NCBI RefSeq assembly: GCF_002891535.1
Contig: NZ_PDZR01000017.1
Span: forward strand, 31,645-95,644
Length of the DNA: 64,000 bases
Direction of reading: 5' to 3'
Source of the DNA: Methylocella silvestris
GTDB lineage: Bacteria; Pseudomonadota; Alphaproteobacteria; Rhizobiales; Beijerinckiaceae
The position numbers were made by a program, and so were the translations under genes. Below are positions 8,201-17,783 of this stretch, piece by piece. The first letter of the stretch is position 1. Each line of letters opens with the position of its first letter. The notes under the pieces are model-generated. The model ran no database searches. It was not told where the DNA came from and was given only the letters and a program-made list of their open reading frames with translations.

Positions 8201-9307
8201 ATGAGCGGGGCAAGCAGCAGCAACGAAGATATGGTGACCGGCCGGACCAACCGCGCCGAGGGCCGCACAATCCTTTGGGCGGACGTGCCGCCCGACCAGT
8301 CGAATTTCAACGGCCCGGCCATCATGATCGTCGAGACGGCGCAGTCGCCCGAGGACGCCGACGACTACGACGACGGTCAGTCATTTCAAGCAGCAAACCA
8401 ATACGACGGGTTGCGGGCGACTGGCTGGAGCGGCGGCAGCGCTTCAAACTTTGGCGGAACGCCGGGTGGAACGGGCGTCGTCGGCCGCGGCGGCCGCAAT
8501 CAGGGAACCGGCGTGCAGGGCGTCGGCGGCGGCGTGCCGGAGCCCGGCAACGGCGGCGCGGGCGGCATCGGCGTCCATGGCCTTGGCGGCTCGCAGGCCG
8601 ACTTTTTCGCCGATCCCGCCACGGCCCCGGGCGCCGGACTCGTCGGTCAGGGCGGGCGCCAATCTGCGCAAGGCAACACCGCGCAACAGCCCCATGCGGC
8701 CGGCGTCATCGGTATCGCTGGCGGCACGGGCCGCGGCTTCGACGCATTGCCAACCCAAACGCTCATGGAGACAGGCGGCGTCGGCGTTTATGGGCAGGGC
8801 GCCGAGGTGACCACCGTCATGGTCCCGCCGGTCGACGCAGACGGAAACAGCACAAGCGGGCCTAATGTGCCGAGCGGCCCGGCGGCGCCCGGCCCCGGCG
8901 TTCTTGGCCGCGGCGGCGTCGCCGATATGGGCCCGGCGGCGGCCGGCGTCGTCGGCGTCGCGGGCGGCGTCGGCGTTCCGGGGATTGGCGATTATGCCGA
9001 CGCAGGCGTTTATGGCGAAGCCGGCGTCGGACGCGGCGGCGTTTTCAAGTCGGGCAAGTCGGCGCAGGTGATGCTGGCGCCGCGCAAAGCGGGCGTCCGG
9101 TTCAATCGCGGCGGCCCGACGACGCCGCATCCGGTCGCGAACGAGCGCGTCGGCCTTCGTCTTCCGAAAGACGGCAAGGCCGGCGATCTCCTCGCGCTCC
9201 TCGACGATACCGGCGAATGCGGCCTCTGGTTCTGCGTGCGCGACGGCAACGGCGCGCCGGCGCAATGGGCCGAAGTGCTGCTCGGCCCGGCGTTCGCAGG
9301 ATCCTAA
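8201..9307 (+). CDS. Glycine-rich protein with repeated GVxGxGG motifs
   Basis: A 368-residue protein of low complexity. An acidic N-terminus (residues 1-70) is followed by about nine imperfect copies of a motif of the form G-x-G-V-x-G-x-G-G, for example GTGVVGRGG, GTGVQGVGG, GIGVHGLGG, GPGVLGRGG and DAGVYGEAG, roughly 20-35 residues apart. A C-terminal module follows, containing GVFKSGKSAQVMLAP, then GDLLALLDD, GLWFCVRDG and AQWAEVLLGP. The same order of GV-G repeats plus a GDL...LWFC...W end is known from uncharacterised bacterial proteins with a likely beta-solenoid or fibre fold. There is no signal peptide. The start at 8201 is chosen for its GGAGG site; the frame stays open to 8048. Confidence 0.75.
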   Translation: MSGASSSNEDMVTGRTNRAEGRTILWADVPPDQSNFNGPAIMIVETAQSPEDADDYDDGQSFQAANQYDGLRATGWSGGSASNFGGTPGGTGVVGRGGRNQGTGVQGVGGGVPEPGNGGAGGIGVHGLGGSQADFFADPATAPGAGLVGQGGRQSAQGNTAQQPHAAGVIGIAGGTGRGFDALPTQTLMETGGVGVYGQGAEVTTVMVPPVDADGNSTSGPNVPSGPAAPGPGVLGRGGVADMGPAAAGVVGVAGGVGVPGIGDYADAGVYGEAGVGRGGVFKSGKSAQVMLAPRKAGVRFNRGGPTTPHPVANERVGLRLPKDGKAGDLLALLDDTGECGLWFCVRDGNGAPAQWAEVLLGPAFAGS

Positions 9308-9651
9308 GCGATCGAGCGAGCGGCTCCGGCGGCCCGATCAGCCAATCGCCGGCGAAACGATTGCGCCGCCAAAGCTTCTTCAATCGGGATCAGGCGTGAG
9401 CCTGGTCCCGCTCCTCTACACATAAGTGTGAGCCGAACCGTCTTAGCGCCAACGAATTCGAATGCCCCCTCCCCCCAGCATACGCAATAATACGTAGCGC
9501 CGCACATTTTGATCCATCCCATGGTCACGGCGCTCAGCCTGCTCAATGTGTACCCGAGCCCGCCCGTCAGCACGGCCATGCTCCCCGGCAAGCTCGAACG
9601 TCAGCAGCGCCACTTGATGCGCCGTTGGGTAACCGCCGATCAGGAACAAAG
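9308..9651. other. Intergenic region with one hairpin
   Basis: 344 bases with no credible gene on either strand. An imperfect inverted repeat at 9386-9409 (GGGATCAGGC, four-base loop, GCCTGGTCCC, one G-T pair) lies 79 bases past the preceding stop and may end that transcript, although it has no T-tract. The right end holds the ribosome-binding site of the beta-helix gene. Confidence 0.5.
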
Positions 9652-11874
9652 ATGAAGAACGTTTTGTCGGCTCTATTCGTGCTGATTCTCGCGGTGATTG
9701 GTTCGGGCGCCTCCCAAGCAGCGACGGGAATAATCTGGTACGTCAATCACCAAAGCACGGTTGCGGGAGACGGCCGCGCCTGGAAAACCGCGTTCCAGTC
9801 CTTGAACAACGCGCTGTCGGCAGCCTCCAAGAATGACGAAATTTGGGTGGCGCACGGCGCGTATTATCCCGATGCGACTGATCCGACCAAATCGTTTCTC
9901 CTGAAAGAGGACGTCGCCGTCTATGGAGGCTTCTCAGGCGCTGAATCGACCCGGCAGCAAAGGAATTTTCGAAGGAACGTAACCATCCTCAGCGGCAATA
10001 TTGGCAAGGGCGACCAGACAAAGAACACAAAGACCATCATCATGGGCGCCGACCGCGCCATTCTGGATGGCTTCACAGTCTCGGATGCGTATGGGACGGA
10101 TGTTCCCCGCATGCACCTCGTGCCCGCCGACATCCTCAAGAACGACATGCTCGTTGGCGGCGGGACGAGGAATTTCATGACCAGCCCCGTCGTGCGCAAC
10201 ACCGTCTTTAAGAACAATTATTCTGCGAAGGGCGGCGCCGTTTACAACGTACATAAGCCTGGCGCCGACCAAGCAACCTTCATCAACGTCGATTTCATCG
10301 ACAACGTCGCAGAGTTGCGTGGCGGCGGAGTAAGCAACGACCTCGGGGCGATGCCCCGTTTCATAAACTGCCGGTTCATCAGCAACCGCAGCAACGATAA
10401 GGGGGGCGCTCTTTACAACGACTTTGCCGCTTCGCCTCTCGTCTTCAATGCCCTGTTCGCACACAACTCAGCTGTAAGCGCCGGAGCTATCGGCAACGAT
10501 GGCGGCGCGGCGCCTCTGCTTGTCAACGTGACAATCGTCGATAACAAGGCAAGCAGCGAACTCGGGCCCGGCCTATACCAGGGGACCGGCGCAAACAGCA
10601 ATCCGATCCTCGTCAGCAGCATCGTCGATAGCATCTACAATTGGCATGAAGACGTCGTGTCGGAAGTCGGCTCGGTGGCTCCGCCGGGCACGACGCTGCC
10701 GTTGGCGGAATTTATCCCGATCAGCAATCTCAAGGGACAGCTGCCGCCGATCGAGCTTAAGTCCGCACCCGCCTATGGGCGTGGTTATCAACCCGAGCTG
10801 GACGGCGCTCTCCTGCTGAAGAACGGATTGGTCGAAAAACTCGTCCAACTTTACGTGAAGAACGCCGGGGCCATCGAGTATCACGGCGAGTACACGCGGC
10901 CGAGTGTAACCTCTAAGGCCGTGTCCGCGCCCGTCATCTATGTCACGCCCGGAAAATCCGGCCAAGATCAGGATGGGCTTTCCTGGGCGACGGCGTTCTC
11001 TGATCTACAGACCGCCATTGATCTTGCATCGGTTTCGAATGCCGCTGTTTGGATCAAGGCAGGCATCTACCGCCCCACAAAACGGGAGGGCGGAATCGCA
11101 GCTTTCATTCTCTATGACGGCTTGAAGCTGTACGGTGGGTTTGCCGGAACTGAGACGGCTCTGGAGCAACGTCCAGCCTCCGGCGCGCCGACAGTCTTGA
11201 GCGCGAAGGCCACCAAGGACGCGTACCGATATCCCCACGTCCTTTATGGCGCCGACAATACGCTGCTCGACGGCTTGACTCTTCGTGACGGCCGCGCTGT
11301 CGGCTTGACCTATAACGGCAAGGGCGGAGGGCTACTTGCCTATCACGCCGGCAAGACATTTCTGCCCCGTGAAGCCGCGATTGGATTCAAGATGACCCTC
11401 CAGAATTGCCGCTTCGAACAGAATGAGGCTTTGGAAGGCGGCGCGATTTATGCCTTCGGCAAGGCCGACCTCACCATTTCAAATACCGTTTTCGGCGGCA
11501 ATCGGGCATTCTATGGCGGGGCCAACGTCAATCGTGAGGGCGTTGTCGCCACCTGCCGGAAGTGTTTATTCATCGGCAACAACGCCTATCAGGATGGCGG
11601 CGCAACCTATGAGGACTATGGCTCTCGCGTGAGCTATCAGCAAGCACGGTTCATCAGCAATAGCGCTCGCCATCAGGGCGGCGCCATTTACGAGATCAGC
11701 CGCGCCTCACAATTGGAGACGACGATCATCGACGTCAACCAGTCCACCTTCTCCAAGAACAGGGCGCAAGACGGGGCCAGCATCTATAATCTCGACGGAA
11801 GCACGCTGACGATCACCAAATCGACCTATCCGCCTAAGTCGGTGTATAGCCCCAAGTCATCGGAGGGAAAATAG
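9652..11874 (+). CDS. Exported right-handed beta-helix protein with two modules
   Basis: A 740-residue protein. A signal peptide (residues 1-24, ending SQAA) is followed by two related modules. Module 1 begins IWYVNHQSTVAGDGRAWKTA and module 2, about residue 430, begins IYVTPGKSGQDQDGLSWATA. Each continues with a DEIWV/AVWIKAG...Y segment, a YGGF(S/A)G(A/T)E turn, a TVLS/TILSG strand and several Asn/Gly-rich rungs such as NKASSE, GGAVYN and GGAIYE. This is the layout of pectate-lyase-like beta-helix proteins related to polymorphic outer-membrane repeats. No catalytic residues or C-terminal anchor were recognised. The ATG has an AGGAA site; an upstream start at 9625 would spoil the signal peptide. 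Confidence 0.82.
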   Translation: MKNVLSALFVLILAVIGSGASQAATGIIWYVNHQSTVAGDGRAWKTAFQSLNNALSAASKNDEIWVAHGAYYPDATDPTKSFLLKEDVAVYGGFSGAESTRQQRNFRRNVTILSGNIGKGDQTKNTKTIIMGADRAILDGFTVSDAYGTDVPRMHLVPADILKNDMLVGGGTRNFMTSPVVRNTVFKNNYSAKGGAVYNVHKPGADQATFINVDFIDNVAELRGGGVSNDLGAMPRFINCRFISNRSNDKGGALYNDFAASPLVFNALFAHNSAVSAGAIGNDGGAAPLLVNVTIVDNKASSELGPGLYQGTGANSNPILVSSIVDSIYNWHEDVVSEVGSVAPPGTTLPLAEFIPISNLKGQLPPIELKSAPAYGRGYQPELDGALLLKNGLVEKLVQLYVKNAGAIEYHGEYTRPSVTSKAVSAPVIYVTPGKSGQDQDGLSWATAFSDLQTAIDLASVSNAAVWIKAGIYRPTKREGGIAAFILYDGLKLYGGFAGTETALEQRPASGAPTVLSAKATKDAYRYPHVLYGADNTLLDGLTLRDGRAVGLTYNGKGGGLLAYHAGKTFLPREAAIGFKMTLQNCRFEQNEALEGGAIYAFGKADLTISNTVFGGNRAFYGGANVNREGVVATCRKCLFIGNNAYQDGGATYEDYGSRVSYQQARFISNSARHQGGAIYEISRASQLETTIIDVNQSTFSKNRAQDGASIYNLDGSTLTITKSTYPPKSVYSPKSSEGK

Positions 11875-12251
11875 CGCAGTCGTGGCGCTGTCGCGGCTCG
11901 GCACTCAGAAGAACTTGCAGGGCGTGAGTTCGCTTTGTCGACCTCGCATTGAGACTTGAGAGACCAGCCGCTCAGTCCGAGATGCGACCGAGGGATTCTT
12001 ATAGCTCGTGGCACAGATTCAGACTGGTTTATTCCGAGCCAATTTAGGATGATGAGCAGCGTATCGGCCACAAAACGCGCCCCGGAAGGTGGAACGTCAG
12101 GTTGACCCGAGCGCCATCGGCACCGACCGAAAACACAACGTCACGGCAGGTTAACGAAGTTCTGCTCATCTCCGATTCTGGCTAAATCTTAGTGGGTCAA
12201 CGACCCGGGCTTGAGCCTATCGCAGCAAATACGCATATCGGGGCAAATGAA
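11875..12251. other. Intergenic region, no gene recognised
   Basis: 377 bases between the beta-helix gene and the hydrolase gene. Short frames occur on both strands but have no ribosome-binding site or family likeness. The annotated start of the next gene is the ATG at 12252; a GTG at 12192 in the same frame would extend it without a Tat signal benefit. Confidence 0.5.
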
Positions 12252-13631
12252 ATGAATCCGCACGCGGCGAAGCCTGATTATCAAAAAGCAGACGCCGTGA
12301 GCGACAGCGTTAGCCGGCGGAGTTTTCTCAGATCAGCTGGCGTATCCGCTGGGTCCCTGGCTCTTTCAATGCCGGCGCGTGGCGCGCCGGCGTCACCCGC
12401 TCCAATGTCGCAGGCTGACCTCGGCAGGTCGATCCGCATCTCGAAGGAGCGGCTCAATGCGCTCGCAACGAAATTCTTTCCAGTGTTCAATGAACACAAT
12501 ATCCTGGAACCGATCTCCGCCGACAAGCACTCCGCGCGTTTTGACGTCGAGTTGAGACGCATCACCACTTTCACGCGCGTGCCGGAAACGGGAGAGCGAG
12601 TCAAAGTCAGCGGACTTCTCGCGGTCCCGATCGGCAGCAAGGGTTCGTTGCCGGTTGTCTCGTGGCAGCATGGCACGATCCTGTCCTTCGACCAGGTTCC
12701 GTCGAACCTGACACGGCTCGAGGCCGAGAGCTACGAATTGCACGACAATGTCGATTCGATCGAGACGTTGTTCAACATCCAGCGCTTCGCAGGAAACGGC
12801 TACGCGGTCATTGCTGCGGACTACCTCGGCAAGGGCCCCTATCGCGATGGCCGCGATGAAGCCTATGTCGTCAAGGGCGCCACCGTTCAATGCTGCCTTG
12901 ATGTCCTGCAGGCAGGACTCGGGGAGCTAAAGAAATCTGGTCTGCGCCTATCCGCCCTGTTCCTGAATGGTTGGTCGCAAGGCGCTGTAAACACCCAGTG
13001 GCTCAAGCAGGACATGCAGCGGCGCGGCATCAAGGTCGTCGCAACCGCAGCCCAAAGCCCGTTCAACAATCTCCCTGACACCTTTCACTACTGGTCGAGT
13101 CCGGAATCGTACATTCCGTGCACGGAGACTACCTATCCGCTGCCGCCGGCCTGGATCACGCCATGCATGATCGTCGTGCTCGGGAGCTATCGGCGCTATT
13201 ATGGACTGAATGATCTCTTCAAGACGGCGATCAAGCCGCAATACCTTGCATTTGCCGAGAAATACTGGTCCGACTACAGCCTTGATGAGGAAATCGCGAA
13301 GACAATTCCGCCGGCCGCCGACTTCCTGACGGACGGATTTTTCGAACGCTTCACCAACGACACGAACAGTAAGCTCCTGCGTCGCCTGGCTGCCAACAGC
13401 ACGACCTTCTGGGAATACGATTCGCCGATCAGGTTCTACTACGGACTGGCCGACGAGGCCTTGAACCCAAGCCTTGTCAAGATGGCTCTTGCGTCCGGAG
13501 GACACGACATGGCCGGCATTCCGATCGATGGAGCGAGCCACCGCGGCGCCTTCCTGGCGAGTCTTTATGGGGACAGCGCCGTCCTGAGAGGAAAGCCTAC
13601 GGTCTTCGACTGGTTCAATTCGCTGCTGTAA
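12252..13631 (+). CDS. Tat-exported alpha/beta hydrolase (secretory-lipase-like)
   Basis: A 459-residue hydrolase. A twin-arginine signal (SRRSFLRSAG, Arg22-Arg23) and hydrophobic stretch ending near PARGAPA indicate export of a folded enzyme to the periplasm or beyond. The catalytic core shows an oxyanion-loop HGT at 140-142, the nucleophile elbow GWSQG with Ser242, a later Asp in YGLADEALNP and a His in DGASHRGAF, forming the usual Ser-Asp-His triad. The closest recognisable group is secretory lipase/esterase-like hydrolases; the substrate is unknown. It is the third consecutive plus-strand gene for a secreted or surface protein, although gaps of over 300 bases argue for separate promoters. 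Confidence 0.85.
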   Translation: MNPHAAKPDYQKADAVSDSVSRRSFLRSAGVSAGSLALSMPARGAPASPAPMSQADLGRSIRISKERLNALATKFFPVFNEHNILEPISADKHSARFDVELRRITTFTRVPETGERVKVSGLLAVPIGSKGSLPVVSWQHGTILSFDQVPSNLTRLEAESYELHDNVDSIETLFNIQRFAGNGYAVIAADYLGKGPYRDGRDEAYVVKGATVQCCLDVLQAGLGELKKSGLRLSALFLNGWSQGAVNTQWLKQDMQRRGIKVVATAAQSPFNNLPDTFHYWSSPESYIPCTETTYPLPPAWITPCMIVVLGSYRRYYGLNDLFKTAIKPQYLAFAEKYWSDYSLDEEIAKTIPPAADFLTDGFFERFTNDTNSKLLRRLAANSTTFWEYDSPIRFYYGLADEALNPSLVKMALASGGHDMAGIPIDGASHRGAFLASLYGDSAVLRGKPTVFDWFNSLL

Positions 13632-13786
13632 ACGCGAGCGCCGAGGTAATATCGTGTGATTTGACGCTGGTCGTCCTGAGGTCGTGTTACCTTCGCAGGC
13701 TAGGCTGGCGGCGGCGCAGGCCCTGTTGAGTCCAATCACTATGTAATATATTAACTTGCATAGAGAGTTTTCTCGGCCCAAGCCGC

Positions 13787-15391
13787 TCATTCCCACTCGA
13801 TCGTGCCCGGCGGCTTTGAGGTGACGTCGTAGACGACGCGATTGACGCCTTTGACTTCGTTGACGATCCTTGTTGCAGCGCGGCCAAGAAAGCCCATGCC
13901 GAAGGGGTAGAAATCCGCCGTCATGCCATCGACCGAGGTGACGGCGCGCAGCGCGCAGACAAACTCATAGGTTCGGCCATCGCCCATCACGCCCACTGTC
14001 TGCACCGGCAACAGCACGGCGAAGGCCTGCCAGATCTCGTCATATAATCCGGCCTTGCGGATTTCATCGAGGTAGATCGCGTCGGCCTGGCGCAAGATTT
14101 CGAGTTTTTCCGGCGTGATCCCGCCGGGGCAGCGGATGGCGAGGCCTGGCCCCGGAAAGGGATGACGCCCGACGAAGGCTTCCGGCAGGCCGAGTTCGCG
14201 GCCAAGCGCGCGCACCTCATCCTTGAACAGCTCGCGCAGCGGCTCGACGAGCTTCATGTTCATGCGCTCGGGCAGGCCGCCGACGTTGTGATGCGACTTG
14301 ATCGTGACCGAAGGTCCGCCGCTGAAAGAGACGCTTTCGATCACATCCGGGTAGAGCGTGCCCTGCGCCAAAAACTCCGGGGCGCCGCGGCCGTCGGCGG
14401 CGATCTTTTTCGCCTCCGCCTCGAAAGCCGTGATGAAAAGGCGCCCGATGATCTTGCGCTTTTCCTCCGGGTCGCGAATGCCGGTCAGCGCCCCGAGAAA
14501 GAGGTCTTTGGCCTCGATGTGATGCAGCGGTATGTTATAGTGACCGCGAAACAGGCTGACGACCTCCTCGGCCTCTCCCCGCCGCAACAGGCCATGATCG
14601 ACGAAGACGCAGGTCAGCCGTTCGCCGATCGCCTCGAAAATGAGCAGCGCGGCCACCGCCGAATCGACGCCGCCGGAGAGGCCGCACAGGACCCGGCCCG
14701 AGCCGACCTGCGCGCGGATCGCGGCGATCGCCTCCTGGCGGAATGCGCCCATCGTCCAGTCGGCTCTGAGCCCGGCCACCTTATGCACGAAATTGGCGAT
14801 AAGTTTTGCGCCGTCCGGCGTATGGGCGACTTCGAGATGGAACTGCACGCCGAAAAATTTCCGCGCCTCGTCGGCGATCGCCGCAAGCGGCGCGCTCGGC
14901 GAGGTCGCGATCGGAACAAAGCCCTCCGGCAGTTCGCTGACCGCATCGCCATGGCTCATCCAGACGGGATAGCTTTTGCCCTCTTCCCACACGCCGTCGA
15001 ACAAGGCGCTGTGGCGCAAGATCTCAACTTCGGCGCGGCCGAACTCGCGGCTGTGACTGTGCCCCGCGATAACCGTTCCGCCGAGCTGCTCGGCCATCAC
15101 CTGCTCGCCATAGCAGATGCCAAGGATGGGCACGCCAGCCTCGAACAGGGATTTGGGCGCGCGCGGCGAATTTGGCTCCAGCACGGAGCTGGGGCCGCCG
15201 GAGAGGATCACCGCCTTGGGATTTAGCGCGTCAAAGGCCTTTTCGGCCGCCTGAAATGGCGCGATCTCGCAATAGACGCCCGCCTCGCGCACGCGGCGCG
15301 CGATTAGCTGGGTGACCTGCGATCCGAAATCGACGATCAGGACCTTGTCATGGCGCCTGACGATCGTCTCATAGAGCTTGTCCTCAGCCAT
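13787..15391 (-). CDS. guaA: GMP synthase (glutamine-hydrolysing)
   Basis: A 534-residue enzyme converting XMP to GMP with ATP and glutamine, the last step of guanine nucleotide synthesis. The N-terminal glutamine amidotransferase domain carries the nucleophile Cys93 in GICYGEQ. The ATP-pyrophosphatase domain has the P-loop [14 protein letters not shown] near residue 235, and the dimerisation domain ends with the typical KPPGTIEWE. It is full length. The ATG has an AGAGG site. It stands alone on the minus strand, diverging from the photolyase gene. Confidence 0.98.
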   Translation of the reverse strand: MAEDKLYETIVRRHDKVLIVDFGSQVTQLIARRVREAGVYCEIAPFQAAEKAFDALNPKAVILSGGPSSVLEPNSPRAPKSLFEAGVPILGICYGEQVMAEQLGGTVIAGHSHSREFGRAEVEILRHSALFDGVWEEGKSYPVWMSHGDAVSELPEGFVPIATSPSAPLAAIADEARKFFGVQFHLEVAHTPDGAKLIANFVHKVAGLRADWTMGAFRQEAIAAIRAQVGSGRVLCGLSGGVDSAVAALLIFEAIGERLTCVFVDHGLLRRGEAEEVVSLFRGHYNIPLHHIEAKDLFLGALTGIRDPEEKRKIIGRLFITAFEAEAKKIAADGRGAPEFLAQGTLYPDVIESVSFSGGPSVTIKSHHNVGGLPERMNMKLVEPLRELFKDEVRALGRELGLPEAFVGRHPFPGPGLAIRCPGGITPEKLEILRQADAIYLDEIRKAGLYDEIWQAFAVLLPVQTVGVMGDGRTYEFVCALRAVTSVDGMTADFYPFGMGFLGRAATRIVNEVKGVNRVVYDVTSKPPGTIEWE

Positions 15392-15516
15392 GCGGCGACC
15401 TCTTTCGGCAAAAAACTCGATTAGGCGATCAGGCGTTGGGGCGCAAGCGCGCGCGTCGCGGCGCGTGAGGAAACCAGATCGTCAAGCGCCCGTTGAAGAT
15501 GCGACCAGGGAAAGCA

Positions 15517-16977
15517 ATGGCCGCGCTAAAAGAACAAACCACCGCGATCGTCTGGTTCCGCGACGATTTGCGGCTCGCTGACAATGAAGCGCTGGCGGCG
15601 GCCCTGCTAACCGGCGCGCCGCTTCTCTGCATCTATATTTTGCAAGATGGGGCCGGCGGCTTTCGTCCGCCAGGCGGCGCCGCGCGCTGGTGGCTGCATC
15701 ATTCGCTGCAGGCGCTCGGGCAGGACATCGCGGCAAGAGGCGGTCGGCTCGATCTTTTTCGCGGCGACGCGCGCAAAATCCTGCCCGCGCTGACTGAGGC
15801 CGCCGGGGCGAACTTCGTTTGCTGGACACGGCGCTACGGCGGCCCGGAAATGGCGGCAGACGCGGCGTTGAAGGCGAAGCTCAAGAGCTCCGGCGTCGCG
15901 GCGAAAAGCTTTAACGGGCATTTGCTGCACGAACCCTGGGAGATCACGCGCGGCGAGGGCCAGGGGTTTGCGGTCTATACGCCCTATTGGCGCGCGGCGA
16001 GCGCAGCCGGGCAAGGCGGCGAACCGCTCCCCGCGCCGGACCGCCTCCGGGCGGCGCCCTTTCCACGTGGAGCGCCGCAAAGAGCGAGCCTCGCGGCGCT
16101 CTCGCTGATGCCGGAAAAAACCGATTGGGCCGGCGGTCTGCGCGCCGCATGGACCCCGGGAGAAAACGGCGCGCGGCAACGGCTCAAGGCTTTTCTGGAG
16201 GGCAGGATGGCGTCTTACCCGTTTCAACGCGATCAGCCCGACGCGGACGTCGTCTCGCGGCTGTCGCCACATCTGCGCTTTGGCGAGATCGGCCCGCGGC
16301 AGGTTTTTGCGGCGGTCCGCTCGGCCGAAGACAATCCGGCCAAAAACAGCCGCTTGAAATTTCTCGCCGAACTCGGATGGCGCGAGTTCAACTATCATCT
16401 GCTGTTTCGGCATCCCGAGGCCGCGCGCGAAAACATCCAGCGCCGTTTCGACAAAATGCCGTGGCGCGTTCCGCCGCCGCATGAGCTTTCCGCCTGGCGG
16501 CGCGGCGAGACAGGCTACCCCATCGTCGACGCCGGCATGCGCGAACTCTGGGCCACGGGCTATATGCACAACCGGGTGCGCATGATCGCCGCGTCTTTCC
16601 TGATCAAGCATCTGCTGATCGACTGGCGCGTCGGCGAGGACTGGTTCTGGGACACGCTGTGCGACGCCGATCCCGCCAATAATCCGATGAACTGGCAATG
16701 GGTGGCGGGCTCCGGGGCAGACGCTGCGCCCTATTTTCGCATTTTCAATCCCGTGCTGCAGGGCGAAAAATTCGACGCGGCAGGCGATTATGTGCGGCGC
16801 TGGGTCCCTGAACTGGCGGCGCTGCCGGGCAAATGGGTCCACAAACCCTTTGCCGCCCCGCCTTCCGTGTTACGCGAGGCGGGGGTGATGTTGGGCGAAA
16901 CCTATCCTCGGCCCATCGTCGATCTTGCCGAAGGCCGCGCACGGGCGCTGGCGGCGTTCGCGAGGGTCAGGGGGTGA
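15517..16977 (+). CDS. phrB: Deoxyribodipyrimidine photolyase (CPD photolyase class I)
   Basis: A 486-residue FAD-dependent DNA repair enzyme that splits cyclobutane pyrimidine dimers using blue light. The N-terminal antenna domain starts IVWFRDDLRLADNEAL. The C-terminal FAD domain holds SRLSPHLRFGEIGPRQV, ELGWREFNYHLLF, GYPIVDAGMRELWATGYMHN and the NPMNWQWVAGSG lipid-like loop characteristic of class I photolyases, including the conserved electron-transfer tryptophans. The ATG at 15517 has an AGGGA site; a TTG at 15493 is an unlikely start. It is convergent with the SDR gene, 31 bases away. Confidence 0.95.
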   Translation: MAALKEQTTAIVWFRDDLRLADNEALAAALLTGAPLLCIYILQDGAGGFRPPGGAARWWLHHSLQALGQDIAARGGRLDLFRGDARKILPALTEAAGANFVCWTRRYGGPEMAADAALKAKLKSSGVAAKSFNGHLLHEPWEITRGEGQGFAVYTPYWRAASAAGQGGEPLPAPDRLRAAPFPRGAPQRASLAALSLMPEKTDWAGGLRAAWTPGENGARQRLKAFLEGRMASYPFQRDQPDADVVSRLSPHLRFGEIGPRQVFAAVRSAEDNPAKNSRLKFLAELGWREFNYHLLFRHPEAARENIQRRFDKMPWRVPPPHELSAWRRGETGYPIVDAGMRELWATGYMHNRVRMIAASFLIKHLLIDWRVGEDWFWDTLCDADPANNPMNWQWVAGSGADAAPYFRIFNPVLQGEKFDAAGDYVRRWVPELAALPGKWVHKPFAAPPSVLREAGVMLGETYPRPIVDLAEGRARALAAFARVRG

Positions 16978-17008
16978 CGGCAGCCGCCAGCCCCTCGCCG
17001 GCCGCTGT

Positions 17009-17773
17009 TCAGCCCTCGCGCTGCGCCCGCGACGCGGCGCGGCGCATGAGCGGCAAAAGCAGCGGATAGGGCAGCAAGCGCGCCGCCTTGAAAAAAAGGG
17101 CGAGGCGCCGCGGAAAGGCGATCTCGAAGCGATCCGCCTCAAGGCCCTTGCAGATGATGTCCGCCGCCGTTTGCACGCTCATGAGAAAGGGCATGTCGAA
17201 ATCGGCGTAATCCGTCATCTGCGTTGCGACAAAACCCGGATTGACGATCTGGATTTTCAGGCCGCGAGGTTCGTAGGTCATGCGCAGCACCTCGGCCATA
17301 TAGATCAGCGCCGCCTTGCTGGCGCCATAGGCCATCGAGCCCGGCACGCCGCCATAGCCTGCGAGCGAGGCGGTGATCGCTATCTGTCCCCTGCCCCGCG
17401 CTTCCATCGCGGCAAGCAGCGGCGCGAGACAATTGATCACGCCGCCGACATTGACCTCAAAACTGCGCCAGGCGACATCCGCGTCGAAGCCCTCGCGCTC
17501 GGCCGGGAAATAGACCCCGTGATTGAGGAAGGCGAGCACGATCGGGCCGAGCGCGGCTTCAGCCTCTTTGACGATCTCGGCCATGCGCTGGCGGTCGACG
17601 ACATCGCCCGGAAAACTGACAATCCGCTCGTGCTCGGCGGCGAGCCCTTCAAGCTCGGCCGCCCGCCGCGCGCTCACGGCGACGGTAAAACCCTGGCTCG
17701 CGAGCCGGAGCGCGACCGCACGGCCAATGCCCGAACTTGCGCCGGTCACGAAGGCGACGCCTCGCGCCGTCAC
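17009..17773 (-). CDS. Short-chain dehydrogenase/reductase
   Basis: A 254-residue classical SDR. The NAD(P)-binding motif TGASSGIG is near the N-terminus, NHGVYFP stands where NNAG usually lies, and the active site has Ser in ITASLAGYG and the YGASK catalytic Tyr-Lys pair. A GTG at 17773 gives the usual short lead into the first strand. An in-frame TTG at 17800 would overlap the upstream gene by 17 bases and is possible. It follows the ChbG/HpnK-like deacetylase gene by 10 bases, so the pair is probably one operon. The substrate is unknown; the context suggests lipid or glycan modification. Confidence 0.88.
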   Translation of the reverse strand: MTARGVAFVTGASSGIGRAVALRLASQGFTVAVSARRAAELEGLAAEHERIVSFPGDVVDRQRMAEIVKEAEAALGPIVLAFLNHGVYFPAEREGFDADVAWRSFEVNVGGVINCLAPLLAAMEARGRGQIAITASLAGYGGVPGSMAYGASKAALIYMAEVLRMTYEPRGLKIQIVNPGFVATQMTDYADFDMPFLMSVQTAADIICKGLEADRFEIAFPRRLALFFKAARLLPYPLLLPLMRRAASRAQREG

Positions 17774-17783
17774 CGTAAGACCG

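Noticed and set aside
8444..9265. A 273-codon minus-strand frame opposite the glycine-rich repeat gene
   Set aside because: A shadow frame produced by the GC-rich repeats; Ala/Arg/Asp-rich with no domain, while the plus strand has a strong ribosome-binding site and organised repeats.
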